A stretch of 64,000 nt of DNA from Planktothrix rubescens CCAP 1459/22 (GTDB taxonomy: Bacteria; Cyanobacteriota; Cyanobacteriia; Cyanobacteriales; Microcoleaceae): NCBI GenBank assembly GCA_904830895.1, contig LR882958.1, positions 1,420,001 to 1,484,000 on the forward strand, written 5' to 3'. The notes beneath the pieces are model-generated. The model did not search any database. It saw nothing but the letters and a program-made list of their open reading frames with translations, and was not told the DNA's origin. This document shows, in pieces, positions 27,740 through 35,854 of the stretch. Within the stretch, counting starts at the first letter, position 1, and every line of letters begins with the position of its first letter. Both the position numbers and the translations under genes were made by a program.

Positions 27740-28951
27740 TTGCGTTACCGTTTTTTATCGTTAATTATCTTAGTATTAATATTTTTGACCAGTTGCAGTC
27801 CCAAGGATGTAGACACAATATCTGATTCTCAACCGCAATCCATTCAGGGACAGATTTTAGTTTGGCATTCCTTTGAGGACAAAATCAAGGAAATTATGCA
27901 AGATTCCTTGAATGATTATATGCAAATATATCCTAATGTTAGGATTGTTAGTGAATATGTTCCCAATGATCAATTAGAGCGGCAATTCCGCCAACAAGTT
28001 AACAGAGGTTTGGGGCCGGATTTTATCTTTACTGTTTCTGGGGTGATTCCGAGTTTAGTTCAGGATAATTTGATTCCGGTGATTGAAGACTTTGATTTTT
28101 CGGGTTATCTTCCTACGGCGATTAGTCATGTTCGCTATCAAGGAAAAATGTATGGTATACCCACCTCGGTGATGACTCAAACTCTTTGCTATAACAAGAA
28201 GAAAGTTAAGTTACCGCCTAAAACTTTAACTGAACTCTTGCAACAAGCAAAGATGGGTTACTCGGTGGGGATATGGTCTAATTTTGTAGCTACTTTTTGG
28301 GGGGTGCAAGTTTTTGGGGGGAAATCTTTTGATCTCCAAGGTAATTTTGTTTTTGATCAAAATATTTGGGCAAAATGGATGGAGTGGCTAAAAATTGCCC
28401 AAAATGAACCGAATATGGTTTTTAATGATGGTATTGAAGGCTTGGAACAGGGGTTTATTAATAACCAATTGGCCTATGTTTTTTGTGATTCTTCGCGGTT
28501 GCCCAAATATAGCCAAGGGTTAGGAAAAGATAATTTGGGTGTTGCCTTATTACCAGGGGAAGATAACAACCCCGCCGGGCCTTTTCTCTATTCCCGTGTG
28601 ATTTTGTTTAATCAAATATCGAGTCCTAATCAACAAAAATTATCCCTACAATTGGCTCAATTTTTTACAAATCCAGAACAAACTCGCAAGCGGTTAAGCC
28701 TCCTAGAAGGCTCTTTTATTCCGGCTAATAACAATGTTAATGTTAATAGTCGTTTGTTTCCTCGACAATCGATATTAGTTGAGCAAGCTAAAACTGCAAT
28801 AGCAATTCCCCTAGATCAAGTTGAATTAGCGCGGGTTTGGGCGAAGATGGGTAATAGTTTATATCCTCAAGTATTAGGGGGAAGTATCGCTGCTGAAGAT
28901 GCTGCTCATCAGATTACTGAAACTGTTAATCAGAAATCAAGTCAACCTTAA
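27740..28951 (+). CDS. ABC transporter solute-binding lipoprotein (sugar-type, MalE/UgpB fold)
   Basis: The 403-residue protein starts at a TTG codon (MRYRFLSLIILVLIFLTSC) with a lipobox LTSC at residue 19, so the mature protein is membrane-anchored. The body has the family-1 binding-protein pattern (VWHSFEDKIKEIM, a hinge region, VMTQTLCYNKKKVK). No permease or ATPase genes are present, so it must use a distant transporter. An MscS gene follows after only 12 bases. An alternative ATG start is not available without losing the signal. Confidence 0.88.
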   Translation: MRYRFLSLIILVLIFLTSCSPKDVDTISDSQPQSIQGQILVWHSFEDKIKEIMQDSLNDYMQIYPNVRIVSEYVPNDQLERQFRQQVNRGLGPDFIFTVSGVIPSLVQDNLIPVIEDFDFSGYLPTAISHVRYQGKMYGIPTSVMTQTLCYNKKKVKLPPKTLTELLQQAKMGYSVGIWSNFVATFWGVQVFGGKSFDLQGNFVFDQNIWAKWMEWLKIAQNEPNMVFNDGIEGLEQGFINNQLAYVFCDSSRLPKYSQGLGKDNLGVALLPGEDNNPAGPFLYSRVILFNQISSPNQQKLSLQLAQFFTNPEQTRKRLSLLEGSFIPANNNVNVNSRLFPRQSILVEQAKTAIAIPLDQVELARVWAKMGNSLYPQVLGGSIAAEDAAHQITETVNQKSSQP

Positions 28952-28963
28952 AAAAAATCCGAT

Positions 28964-30298
28964 ATGTCTAATCAACCCAATTTAACATTTATTGTTGATC
29001 AAATTACTAAACTCTTGATTTTTTTGAATCGCTCTCCGGTACAAATTCAATTGTTGGTAATTTTGATCTCGATTTTAGTCAGTCATAGCCTATCCTATTG
29101 GGTCGGTAAAAAAATCAAAGCAAATTTTCCACAACTAGCAATTAATCTAGCCCAAGAAACAACTTTAGCTCCCTATTGGTGTGGATTAATCTTAATTCCT
29201 GATTTAGTGGGTCGGGGATTTAGCTTAATTGTCTTAAATTTATTTCACAATTTATTCATTAATCAAGGATGGATTGCCGGAATTTTAACGATCGCAATTA
29301 ATATTTTATGGGTTTATCTATTTTATCGAATTTTTATCGTTAGTTTATGTCTATTTATTCCGATTAATCGGGTTCAAGAGTGTAATTTCTATTTTTTTAG
29401 ACCGATATTTATTTTATATGTTTTGAGAGAAATTTTAAGTTTATTTGTAGATTTTGATCAACTTCTGCAAGTAGTGGTGATTAATTTATTTGGCAGTTCA
29501 GTCACCATAGGAGTAATTATAATTAGTACCGTGGGGTTGTATTTATGGATTGTTGCTGTCAATATTTTACAATATATCCTTTGGCAGACTATTATTAATA
29601 GTACGAAAATAGATTCGGGTGGTGCTCAAGCCTCTTTGATTTTAGTTCGTTATTTTTTAATTACTTTTGGAATTGTGATTGTTATTGGATATCTAGGATT
29701 TAATTCTACAACATTTGCTGCGATTACGGGCGGGTTATCTGTCGGTATTGGCTTTGGGTTAAAGGAAGTATTTAGTAATTTTATTAGTGGGATATTTTTG
29801 TTATTTGAAGGTTCGTTAAGACCTGGAGATATTATTGAAATCGGCGGAGAATCCAGTGAAGTTAAAAAAATCAGTATGCGAGCGACAACGGTACAAGTGA
29901 TAAGAGATAATTCAGAAAAAATTATTCCGAATCAAATCTTTTTTACCCAAGAACTTAAAACCATGACGGGTAGCGATCGCCGGGTGCGAAAGTCTTTAAC
30001 TGTGGGAGTCAGTTATGATTGTGATCCGCAAAAAGTGATTGAGATTTTGTTAGAAATTATCTATAAACATCCCGAAACTTTAAATGATCCGGCTCCTTTG
30101 GTTAGTTTTATTAATTTTGGAGAATCTAGTTTAGATTTTGAGATCACAGTCTGGTTAGCAACTCCGACTGGAGGAAAACGAATTATGAGTGAAATTGCTT
30201 GTGAAATTTGGAAAGTTTTTGCTGAGAATAATATTGAAATTCCCTATCCTCAAAGAGATTTACATATTCGCAGTGATATTAGAAAGGAAGTTGATTGA
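28964..30298 (+). CDS. MscS-family mechanosensitive channel
   Basis: The 444-residue protein has an extended N-terminal membrane region (about five helices to residue 245). The MscS pore helix and beta domain follow: TGGLSVGIGFGLKEVFSNF, FEGSLRPGDIIEIG and VPNQ-like IIPNQIFF. The cytoplasmic C-terminal domain ends with FAENNIEIPYPQRDLHIR, a strong family hallmark. It releases solutes on osmotic downshock. Being 12 bases from a solute-binding protein gene, it is probably co-transcribed, which hints at osmolyte or sugar homeostasis. Confidence 0.94.
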   Translation: MSNQPNLTFIVDQITKLLIFLNRSPVQIQLLVILISILVSHSLSYWVGKKIKANFPQLAINLAQETTLAPYWCGLILIPDLVGRGFSLIVLNLFHNLFINQGWIAGILTIAINILWVYLFYRIFIVSLCLFIPINRVQECNFYFFRPIFILYVLREILSLFVDFDQLLQVVVINLFGSSVTIGVIIISTVGLYLWIVAVNILQYILWQTIINSTKIDSGGAQASLILVRYFLITFGIVIVIGYLGFNSTTFAAITGGLSVGIGFGLKEVFSNFISGIFLLFEGSLRPGDIIEIGGESSEVKKISMRATTVQVIRDNSEKIIPNQIFFTQELKTMTGSDRRVRKSLTVGVSYDCDPQKVIEILLEIIYKHPETLNDPAPLVSFINFGESSLDFEITVWLATPTGGKRIMSEIACEIWKVFAENNIEIPYPQRDLHIRSDIRKEVD

Positions 30299-30357
30299 AA
30301 AAACTTGTTTATTTAGGGTTAAAATGGAATAATTCAGATTAGAAAGCCGCCAATAAC

Positions 30358-30936
30358 ATGACCAGTTCTAAACGTCTCATCGTGGGTATTAGTGGGGCTA
30401 GTGGTATTATTTATGCGGTGCGTCTGTTGGAATTGTTGCGGGAAACCGATGTGGAAACCCATCTGGTTGTTTCTCGGGCGGGAGAAATCACTAGAGCCCA
30501 TGAGTTGAATATAGATAGTAAACAACTTCACAACCTGGCCAACGTCAGCTATCCTATTGGAGATGTGGGAGCCGCTATATCTAGTGGTTCGTTTCGGACG
30601 ATGGGGATGGTGATTCTTCCCTGCTCGATGAAAACCTTGGCTGAGGTGGCGACGGGAGTGACGAGTAACCTCCTAACCCGGGCGGCGGATGTGGTGCTCA
30701 AAGAACGTCGTCGGTTAGTGTTAATGGTACGGGAAACCCCTCTCCATGCGATTCATCTTAAAAATATGTTAACGGTGACAGAATGTGGGGGAATTATTAT
30801 GCCCCCGGTTCCTGCATTTTATACGATGCCAGAATCTATTGATGAAATGGTTACAAATACGGTTTGTCGGGTGCTTGATCTTTTTGATATTGATGGGGGT
30901 CAGATGAAACGCTGGGAGGGAATTAGCAATCAGTAA
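30358..30936 (+). CDS. ubiX: UbiX/Pad1-type flavin prenyltransferase
   Basis: The 192-residue protein has GISGASGIIYAVRLLELL at the FMN site, SGSFRTMGMVILPCSMKTLA, and the family's RRLVLMVRETPLHAIHLKNM and PPVPAFYTMP segments. UbiX makes prenylated FMN for UbiD-type decarboxylases; in cyanobacteria it is linked to plastoquinone synthesis. Start ATG ACC AGT at 30358. The gene is monocistronic. Confidence 0.95.
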   Translation: MTSSKRLIVGISGASGIIYAVRLLELLRETDVETHLVVSRAGEITRAHELNIDSKQLHNLANVSYPIGDVGAAISSGSFRTMGMVILPCSMKTLAEVATGVTSNLLTRAADVVLKERRRLVLMVRETPLHAIHLKNMLTVTECGGIIMPPVPAFYTMPESIDEMVTNTVCRVLDLFDIDGGQMKRWEGISNQ

Positions 30937-30939
30937 TCA

Positions 30940-30968
30940 GTGTAGAGACGTGCCATGGCGCGTCTGTA
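30940..30968. repeat. dispersed palindromic repeat (GTAGAGACG...CGTCT type)
   Basis: GTGTAGAGACGTGCCATGGC followed by GCGTCTGTA forms an imperfect palindrome around GCCATGGC. I know similar repeats as common in filamentous cyanobacteria. It lies just after ubiX. Confidence 0.55.
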
Positions 30969-30994
30969 CCAGTTATTACCCATTACCTATTACC

Positions 30995-31166
30995 TATAGC
31001 AATCCTATTTGAGTTGTGTTTAAAATCCCTGATCAAAAGGGAACACCGGAACAGCCCCCCCCAAAACCCCTGTGCACGGGGGTTTTGGGGGGGAGGGATC
31101 TGGGGTAATACTTCTGGCCGTTTCATATCAGTATTGAAATGTTACAACCTATTTAGGATTGCTATA
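30995..31166. mobile_element. MITE-like element, 172 bp, with a central GC-rich palindrome
   Basis: The ends TATAGCAATCCTA (30995) and its reverse complement (to 31166) are identical for 13 bases, and similarity continues for about 10 more. The centre is a long hairpin of C-runs, AAAA, C-runs and GTGCAC (about 31056-31093). No coding capacity. It sits in a stretch of ATTACCY heptamer repeats on both sides. A different-sequence element with the same plan lies at 60525-60655. Confidence 0.65.
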
Positions 31167-31221
31167 TTACCCATTACCTATTAACTATTACTCACTTAAC
31201 AATTATAACTTTTTATCTTCA

Positions 31222-34200
31222 ATGCCAATTTCTTTGCCTAAATTTCAGTTAATGTGGATTAAGATTGTTCGGAAAAGTCGGCGTCCGATTCCGATCCGAA
31301 CGGTTTTGATTATACCTTTTTTACTGCAAATTTTTGGGGCGGTTGGGATTGTGGGATGGTTGTCTTTTAATGCAGGACAGAAGGCGGTCAATGAGGTGGT
31401 GAGTCAATTACAAAATGAAATTAGTGCTAGGGTTGAACAGAATTTAGAAGCCTATTTAGCTATTCCAGAAAAGATTAATCAAACTAACTTAAATTTACTT
31501 CAGTCGAGAATTTTAACCTTTCAAGACCTAACCCAGTGGGAAAAATATCTTTGGCGACAGGTACAAATTTATCCTGATATTAACTTTATTAAAATTACTA
31601 ATGCCGCTGGACAGGAACGCACGGGGGAACAGTTGGGGGATGGGTCTTTAAGAATTAATGTGATTGACAAATTCACTAATTTTGACTTCTATTCCTATAA
31701 GACTGATTATAAAGGCGATCGCACCGAAGTTGCAACCATTGTTAAAGATTTTGATACCCGAAAAGGTGTATGGTATAAAGATGCAGTAAAAGCCGGAGAT
31801 GCGACTTGGAGTTCGGTGTATTTATCGTTATTAGAACCGACTCTATTAATGAGTGCTTTGCTTCCGGTTTATAATCCTCAAACCCGAGAAGTTCAAGGAG
31901 TTTTAAATACCGCATTACGGTTAGATGAAATTGGAAATTTTTTAAATCGATTAAAGGTAGGAAAATCAGGACAAACCTTTTTAATTGACAGTGATGGCAC
32001 ATTATTAGCCACTTCTACTTTAGAAAAACCCTTTCTAGTAGTTAAGGATGATAGACAGTTATTTGCGGCAATAAAAAGCCAAAATCCCTTAACTCAAGCC
32101 ACCGCAAAATATTTAAGCAAAACCTATACTAATCTCAAGGATATTAAGCAAGGAAAAGAACTAGAATTTACTTGGAATCATGATCGTTATTTTGTCAAAG
32201 CGTTACCTTTTCAAAAGGGCAAAACCGTTAATTGGTTAATTCTTGTAGTTGTTCCTGAATCCGATTTTATGGAACAAATTAATGCCAATACTCGCACCAC
32301 TATTGCTTTATGTAGTTTAGCATTATTGGGAGCTACATTAATAGGATTATTAACCGCACAATGGATTGTAAAACCGATTTTACAGTTAAATATTGCCGCC
32401 AAAAAAATTGCCCAAGGAGACTGGGAACAAAAAGTAAACCTGAAACGGGAAGATGAATTAGGTCAGTTAGCTAAATCTTTTAATAGCATGGCCAAACAGT
32501 TAAAAGAATCCTTTACTATTTTAGAAGCCAAGAATGAAGAACTGCAACATTTAGACCAATTAAAAGATGAATTTCTAGCCAATACTTCCCATGAATTACG
32601 AACTCCTTTAAATGGAATTATTGGCATTGCTGAATCTTTAATTGATGGGGCGACGGGAGATTTATCCCCCCAAACTAATGGTAATTTAGCCATGATTGCG
32701 GCTAGTGGTCGCCGTTTATCGAGTCTAGTGGGTGATATTTTAGATTTCTCTAAACTGCGTCATCAAAATATAGAACTGGAACTGCGACCCCTTGATATTC
32801 GGGCAATTGTGGATGCGGTTTGTATTTTGAGTCAACATCTAATTACGCATAAAAATTTACATATTATTAATCGGATTTCGGTTGATTTTCCCCTAGCGGA
32901 AGCTGACGAAAATCGGTTACAACAAATTTTCTATAATTTAATTGGAAATGCGATTAAATTTACCCCAGAAGGAATCGTAGAAATTTCAGCCATTATTTTA
33001 CCTAAAGGCAATAAGTCTCAAATTGCAATTACAATTTCTGATACGGGAATTGGGATTCCTACTAATAAATTAGACCGAATTTTTGAATCCTTTGAACAGG
33101 GAGAAGGGTCAACTGCTAGAGAATATGGCGGCACCGGATTAGGATTAACCATTACCAAACAATTAATTGAATTACATAGGGGTGAAATTACTGTGGAATC
33201 GGAGATGGGTATCGGTTCTCGATTTACGTTTACCCTGCCCATTGCTGAAAATACAGTTAAAACGCCGACGGAAAACCGAGTAAAAAATCCACTACAACCT
33301 CAAGAAATTAATACCTTATTATCAATTAATTCTAGTTTTGTTCAACCCCAAATTAATCTTTCTTCGGAAGTTATTAAGATTCTAATTGTTGATGATGAAG
33401 CCGTTAATCGTCAAGTCTTATTTAATAATCTTTCATTAAATCAATATGCCGTTTTTCAAGCCATTAATGGCGAAGAAACCTTGGAATTAATTGCTAAAGG
33501 ACTCAGACCTGATGTGATGTTATTGGATGTAATGATGCCTAAAATGACTGGATATGAAGTGACTCAAAAACTGAGAGAAAAGTTTAATGCCACGGAATTA
33601 CCGATTATTTTATTGACGGCTAAAACTCAAGTTCAAGATATTGTAACGGGGTTAAATATGGGTGCTAATGATTATATGATTAAACCCTTTGCTAAGGATG
33701 AACTTTTAGCCAGAATTAAAACCCATGTTAATATTAGTCGCCTACAAACGGAAAATTTACGGTTAGCAACGGAATTAGAAGTAACTCGTCGTTTACAACA
33801 AATGATTCTACCTAGACCGGAGGAACTCGCAGCTATTCAAGGAGTAGAAATTGTGGGATTTATGGAACCTGCGGAGGAAGTTGGCGGAGATTATTATGAT
33901 GTTTTAGAAACCGATGGTGTGGTGACATTGGGGATTGGAGATGTCACCGGACATGGTTTAGAAAGTGGGATTTTAATGTTAATGACTCAAATGGGAATTC
34001 GTACCCTCACGGAAATTAGAGAAACTGACCCCATACAATTTCTGACTATTCTTAATAGCACTCTTTATAAAAATATTGAACGGATGAATGTGGATAGAAA
34101 CTTGACTTTGGTACTATTAAATTATTATCAAGGATTGTTAACTATTAGTGGACAGCATGAGGAAATTTTGATTGTTCGTTCTGATGGTAATATTGAACGG

Positions 34201-34506
34201 ATTGATACGATGGATTTAGGTCTTCCGATTGCTTTAGATGAAAATATTACGGAGTTTATTAATTCCGCAACTGTCGAGTTAAAAACCGGAGATGGAGTGG
34301 TTTTATATACCGATGGAATTACAGAAACCTTTAATGTTGATAGACAACAGTATGGACTTGATAGACTCTGTGATGTTATTTCTGAAAATTGGCAACACCC
34401 GATAGAAGATATTAAACAATCTGTGATTAATGATGTTTTGACATTCCGAGGAAAAGAAAAACAGTTTGATGATATTACCCTATTAATTTTGAAGCAAAAA
34501 GCATAA
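31222..34506 (+). CDS. hybrid sensor histidine kinase with receiver and PP2C (SpoIIE/RsbU) output
   Basis: Domains in order (1094 residues from ATG 31222): membrane helix (about 30-50), large extracytoplasmic dCache-type sensor, second membrane helix (about 355-378), HAMP, HisKA with [17 protein letters not shown] (His near 455), HATPase with DTGIGIP and GGTGLGLTI, receiver with [11 protein letters not shown] (Asp near 767) and KPFAKDELL, and a C-terminal PP2C phosphatase ([34 protein letters not shown]). Such proteins sense outside signals and dephosphorylate an anti-sigma antagonist or similar target. An upstream ATG at 31159 lies in repeat DNA and was not chosen. No cognate anti-sigma gene is nearby. 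Confidence 0.93.
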   Translation: MPISLPKFQLMWIKIVRKSRRPIPIRTVLIIPFLLQIFGAVGIVGWLSFNAGQKAVNEVVSQLQNEISARVEQNLEAYLAIPEKINQTNLNLLQSRILTFQDLTQWEKYLWRQVQIYPDINFIKITNAAGQERTGEQLGDGSLRINVIDKFTNFDFYSYKTDYKGDRTEVATIVKDFDTRKGVWYKDAVKAGDATWSSVYLSLLEPTLLMSALLPVYNPQTREVQGVLNTALRLDEIGNFLNRLKVGKSGQTFLIDSDGTLLATSTLEKPFLVVKDDRQLFAAIKSQNPLTQATAKYLSKTYTNLKDIKQGKELEFTWNHDRYFVKALPFQKGKTVNWLILVVVPESDFMEQINANTRTTIALCSLALLGATLIGLLTAQWIVKPILQLNIAAKKIAQGDWEQKVNLKREDELGQLAKSFNSMAKQLKESFTILEAKNEELQHLDQLKDEFLANTSHELRTPLNGIIGIAESLIDGATGDLSPQTNGNLAMIAASGRRLSSLVGDILDFSKLRHQNIELELRPLDIRAIVDAVCILSQHLITHKNLHIINRISVDFPLAEADENRLQQIFYNLIGNAIKFTPEGIVEISAIILPKGNKSQIAITISDTGIGIPTNKLDRIFESFEQGEGSTAREYGGTGLGLTITKQLIELHRGEITVESEMGIGSRFTFTLPIAENTVKTPTENRVKNPLQPQEINTLLSINSSFVQPQINLSSEVIKILIVDDEAVNRQVLFNNLSLNQYAVFQAINGEETLELIAKGLRPDVMLLDVMMPKMTGYEVTQKLREKFNATELPIILLTAKTQVQDIVTGLNMGANDYMIKPFAKDELLARIKTHVNISRLQTENLRLATELEVTRRLQQMILPRPEELAAIQGVEIVGFMEPAEEVGGDYYDVLETDGVVTLGIGDVTGHGLESGILMLMTQMGIRTLTEIRETDPIQFLTILNSTLYKNIERMNVDRNLTLVLLNYYQGLLTISGQHEEILIVRSDGNIERIDTMDLGLPIALDENITEFINSATVELKTGDGVVLYTDGITETFNVDRQQYGLDRLCDVISENWQHPIEDIKQSVINDVLTFRGKEKQFDDITLLILKQKA

Positions 34507-34513
34507 ATTCATA

Positions 34514-34694
34514 GTTGTTGCGCTTCAGCGCTCCATATTTGTTGTTGCGCTTCAGCGCTCCATATTTGTTGTTGCGCTTCAGCGCTCCATATTTGTTGTT
34601 GCGCTTCAGCGCTCCATATTTGTTGTTGCGCTTCAGCGCTCCATATTTGTTGTTGGGATGAATGCCCCTTTATGGAGCGCTAAAGCGCAACAAC
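34514..34694. repeat. five tandem 27-bp repeats plus an inverted copy
   Basis: GTTGTTGCGCTTCAGCGCTC plus CATATTT is repeated exactly five times (34514-34648). After a divergent spacer, an inverted version (ATGGAGCGCTAAAGCGCAAC) closes the array at 34694. Each unit contains its own GCGCTTCAGCGC palindrome, so transcripts would fold into serial hairpins. It starts 8 bases after the kinase stop and could terminate both it and the convergent gene. There are no variable spacers, so it is not CRISPR. Relatives lie at 38001 and 62804. Confidence 0.85.
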
Positions 34695-34723
34695 GAAATT
34701 TTGTATTGATGACCCCCTACTGA

Positions 34724-35782
34724 TTATTTTTCAACTTGATTGTTAATTAACCTTTGAATACTGGCGATAGTCGGGTTAAATTCATATCCTTTTTGTTGGG
34801 GATTTTGTAAATAGGCTTGTTGTTCTTCTTCTATCATTAAAATATCCTGTTTAACTAACCCATCCAATAGTTTTTGGGCGGAACCAAAACATAAATTTTT
34901 GACAAATTTTCTGAATTTTATAGGCAGTTTATGGAGTCGCCAAAAGGCATTTAATGAGGTAAAATGAATTAAATATGCCTTGGTTTCTGTTAAACTAATC
35001 GGACAAAATAAACAATATATTTTAAAATAGTCTCCCAAAGTAGAAACCCAATGGGGATAAATATAACTAACCGTTAAAGGTTCAGGATGAAGTTGTCTTA
35101 AACCGGGAAAAAATAGCTGGGAAATTGACCAAATTTTATCAATTTTATAATAACTTTTAGCTTGATAGTAAGCATCAACTCGGTTTTCATCTGCTTCTAT
35201 CTTGTCTAAAATAGCATCCGTCCATGCTTGTAAATCTTGATGTAAATGTCCGTGGTACATATCCATTAAATTCTCAATTAAAAAGGAAAAATGTCCTTGA
35301 TAATGAATAACTGAAACCGTTGCAATATAATTTAGATTATCCCATTCTGGAATTGCTAAGGGTTGAATTAAATTAGGATTATCCCCAGGAAAAAGCCAGA
35401 TAAAACCATCTAATTCTTTAACTGAATATTCTCGGATTTTACAATTTTTAGGTAATTTTTGGTTATCCTCTAAATAGGGAACTTTGACACATTCTCCCTG
35501 AGAATTAAATTGCCAACCATGATAAGCGCATTCTATATAATCTGATATGATTTTACCATGACTTAATTTAACTTGTCGATGGGGACAGCGATTTTCCAAT
35601 GCTTGAATTTTGCCTAAACTATCCCGAAATAAAACAATATTTTGATTCCATAATTTTACTTCCAGGGGTTGAGTTTTGACTTCATGAATTGCTGCTACAA
35701 CATACCAATGATTCGGGTTTATTCCTGACTGTCGAATATCGTTGGTTTTTGATGTTGTATTGGATAATTTTTCTTGATTCAT
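34724..35782 (-). CDS. cruH: Rieske non-haem iron oxygenase, probable CruH (synechoxanthin pathway)
   Basis: The 352-residue protein has a Rieske [2Fe-2S] site, CPHR (about 65) and CAYHGW (about 85), and a mononuclear iron site in NLMDMYHGHLHQDL (D and two H). This is the alpha-subunit type of aromatic-ring hydroxylases and pheophorbide oxygenases. It lies next to a CrtU/CruE-like desaturase, and in Synechococcus sp. PCC 7002 CruE and CruH together make the aromatic carotenoid synechoxanthin, CruH acting on the ring methyl groups. The assignment comes from family plus neighbour; chlorophyll-catabolic or other oxygenases of the family remain possible. Confidence 0.6.
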   Translation of the reverse strand: MNQEKLSNTTSKTNDIRQSGINPNHWYVVAAIHEVKTQPLEVKLWNQNIVLFRDSLGKIQALENRCPHRQVKLSHGKIISDYIECAYHGWQFNSQGECVKVPYLEDNQKLPKNCKIREYSVKELDGFIWLFPGDNPNLIQPLAIPEWDNLNYIATVSVIHYQGHFSFLIENLMDMYHGHLHQDLQAWTDAILDKIEADENRVDAYYQAKSYYKIDKIWSISQLFFPGLRQLHPEPLTVSYIYPHWVSTLGDYFKIYCLFCPISLTETKAYLIHFTSLNAFWRLHKLPIKFRKFVKNLCFGSAQKLLDGLVKQDILMIEEEQQAYLQNPQQKGYEFNPTIASIQRLINNQVEK

Positions 35783-35854
35783 ATTAACCTGGGCGATTTC
35801 AATCGCAGCTACACAAACAAATTCCGCCTACGCGGAATTAAAGTAATATCAATT

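Noticed and set aside
31159-31221. Upstream ATG start for the hybrid kinase
   Set aside because: The added codons are translated MITE end and heptamer repeat, not protein-like; ATG 31222 was used.
34514-34694. Regular repeats that resemble a CRISPR array
   Set aside because: The 27-base units are directly adjacent with no unique spacers, and no cas gene is in the window.
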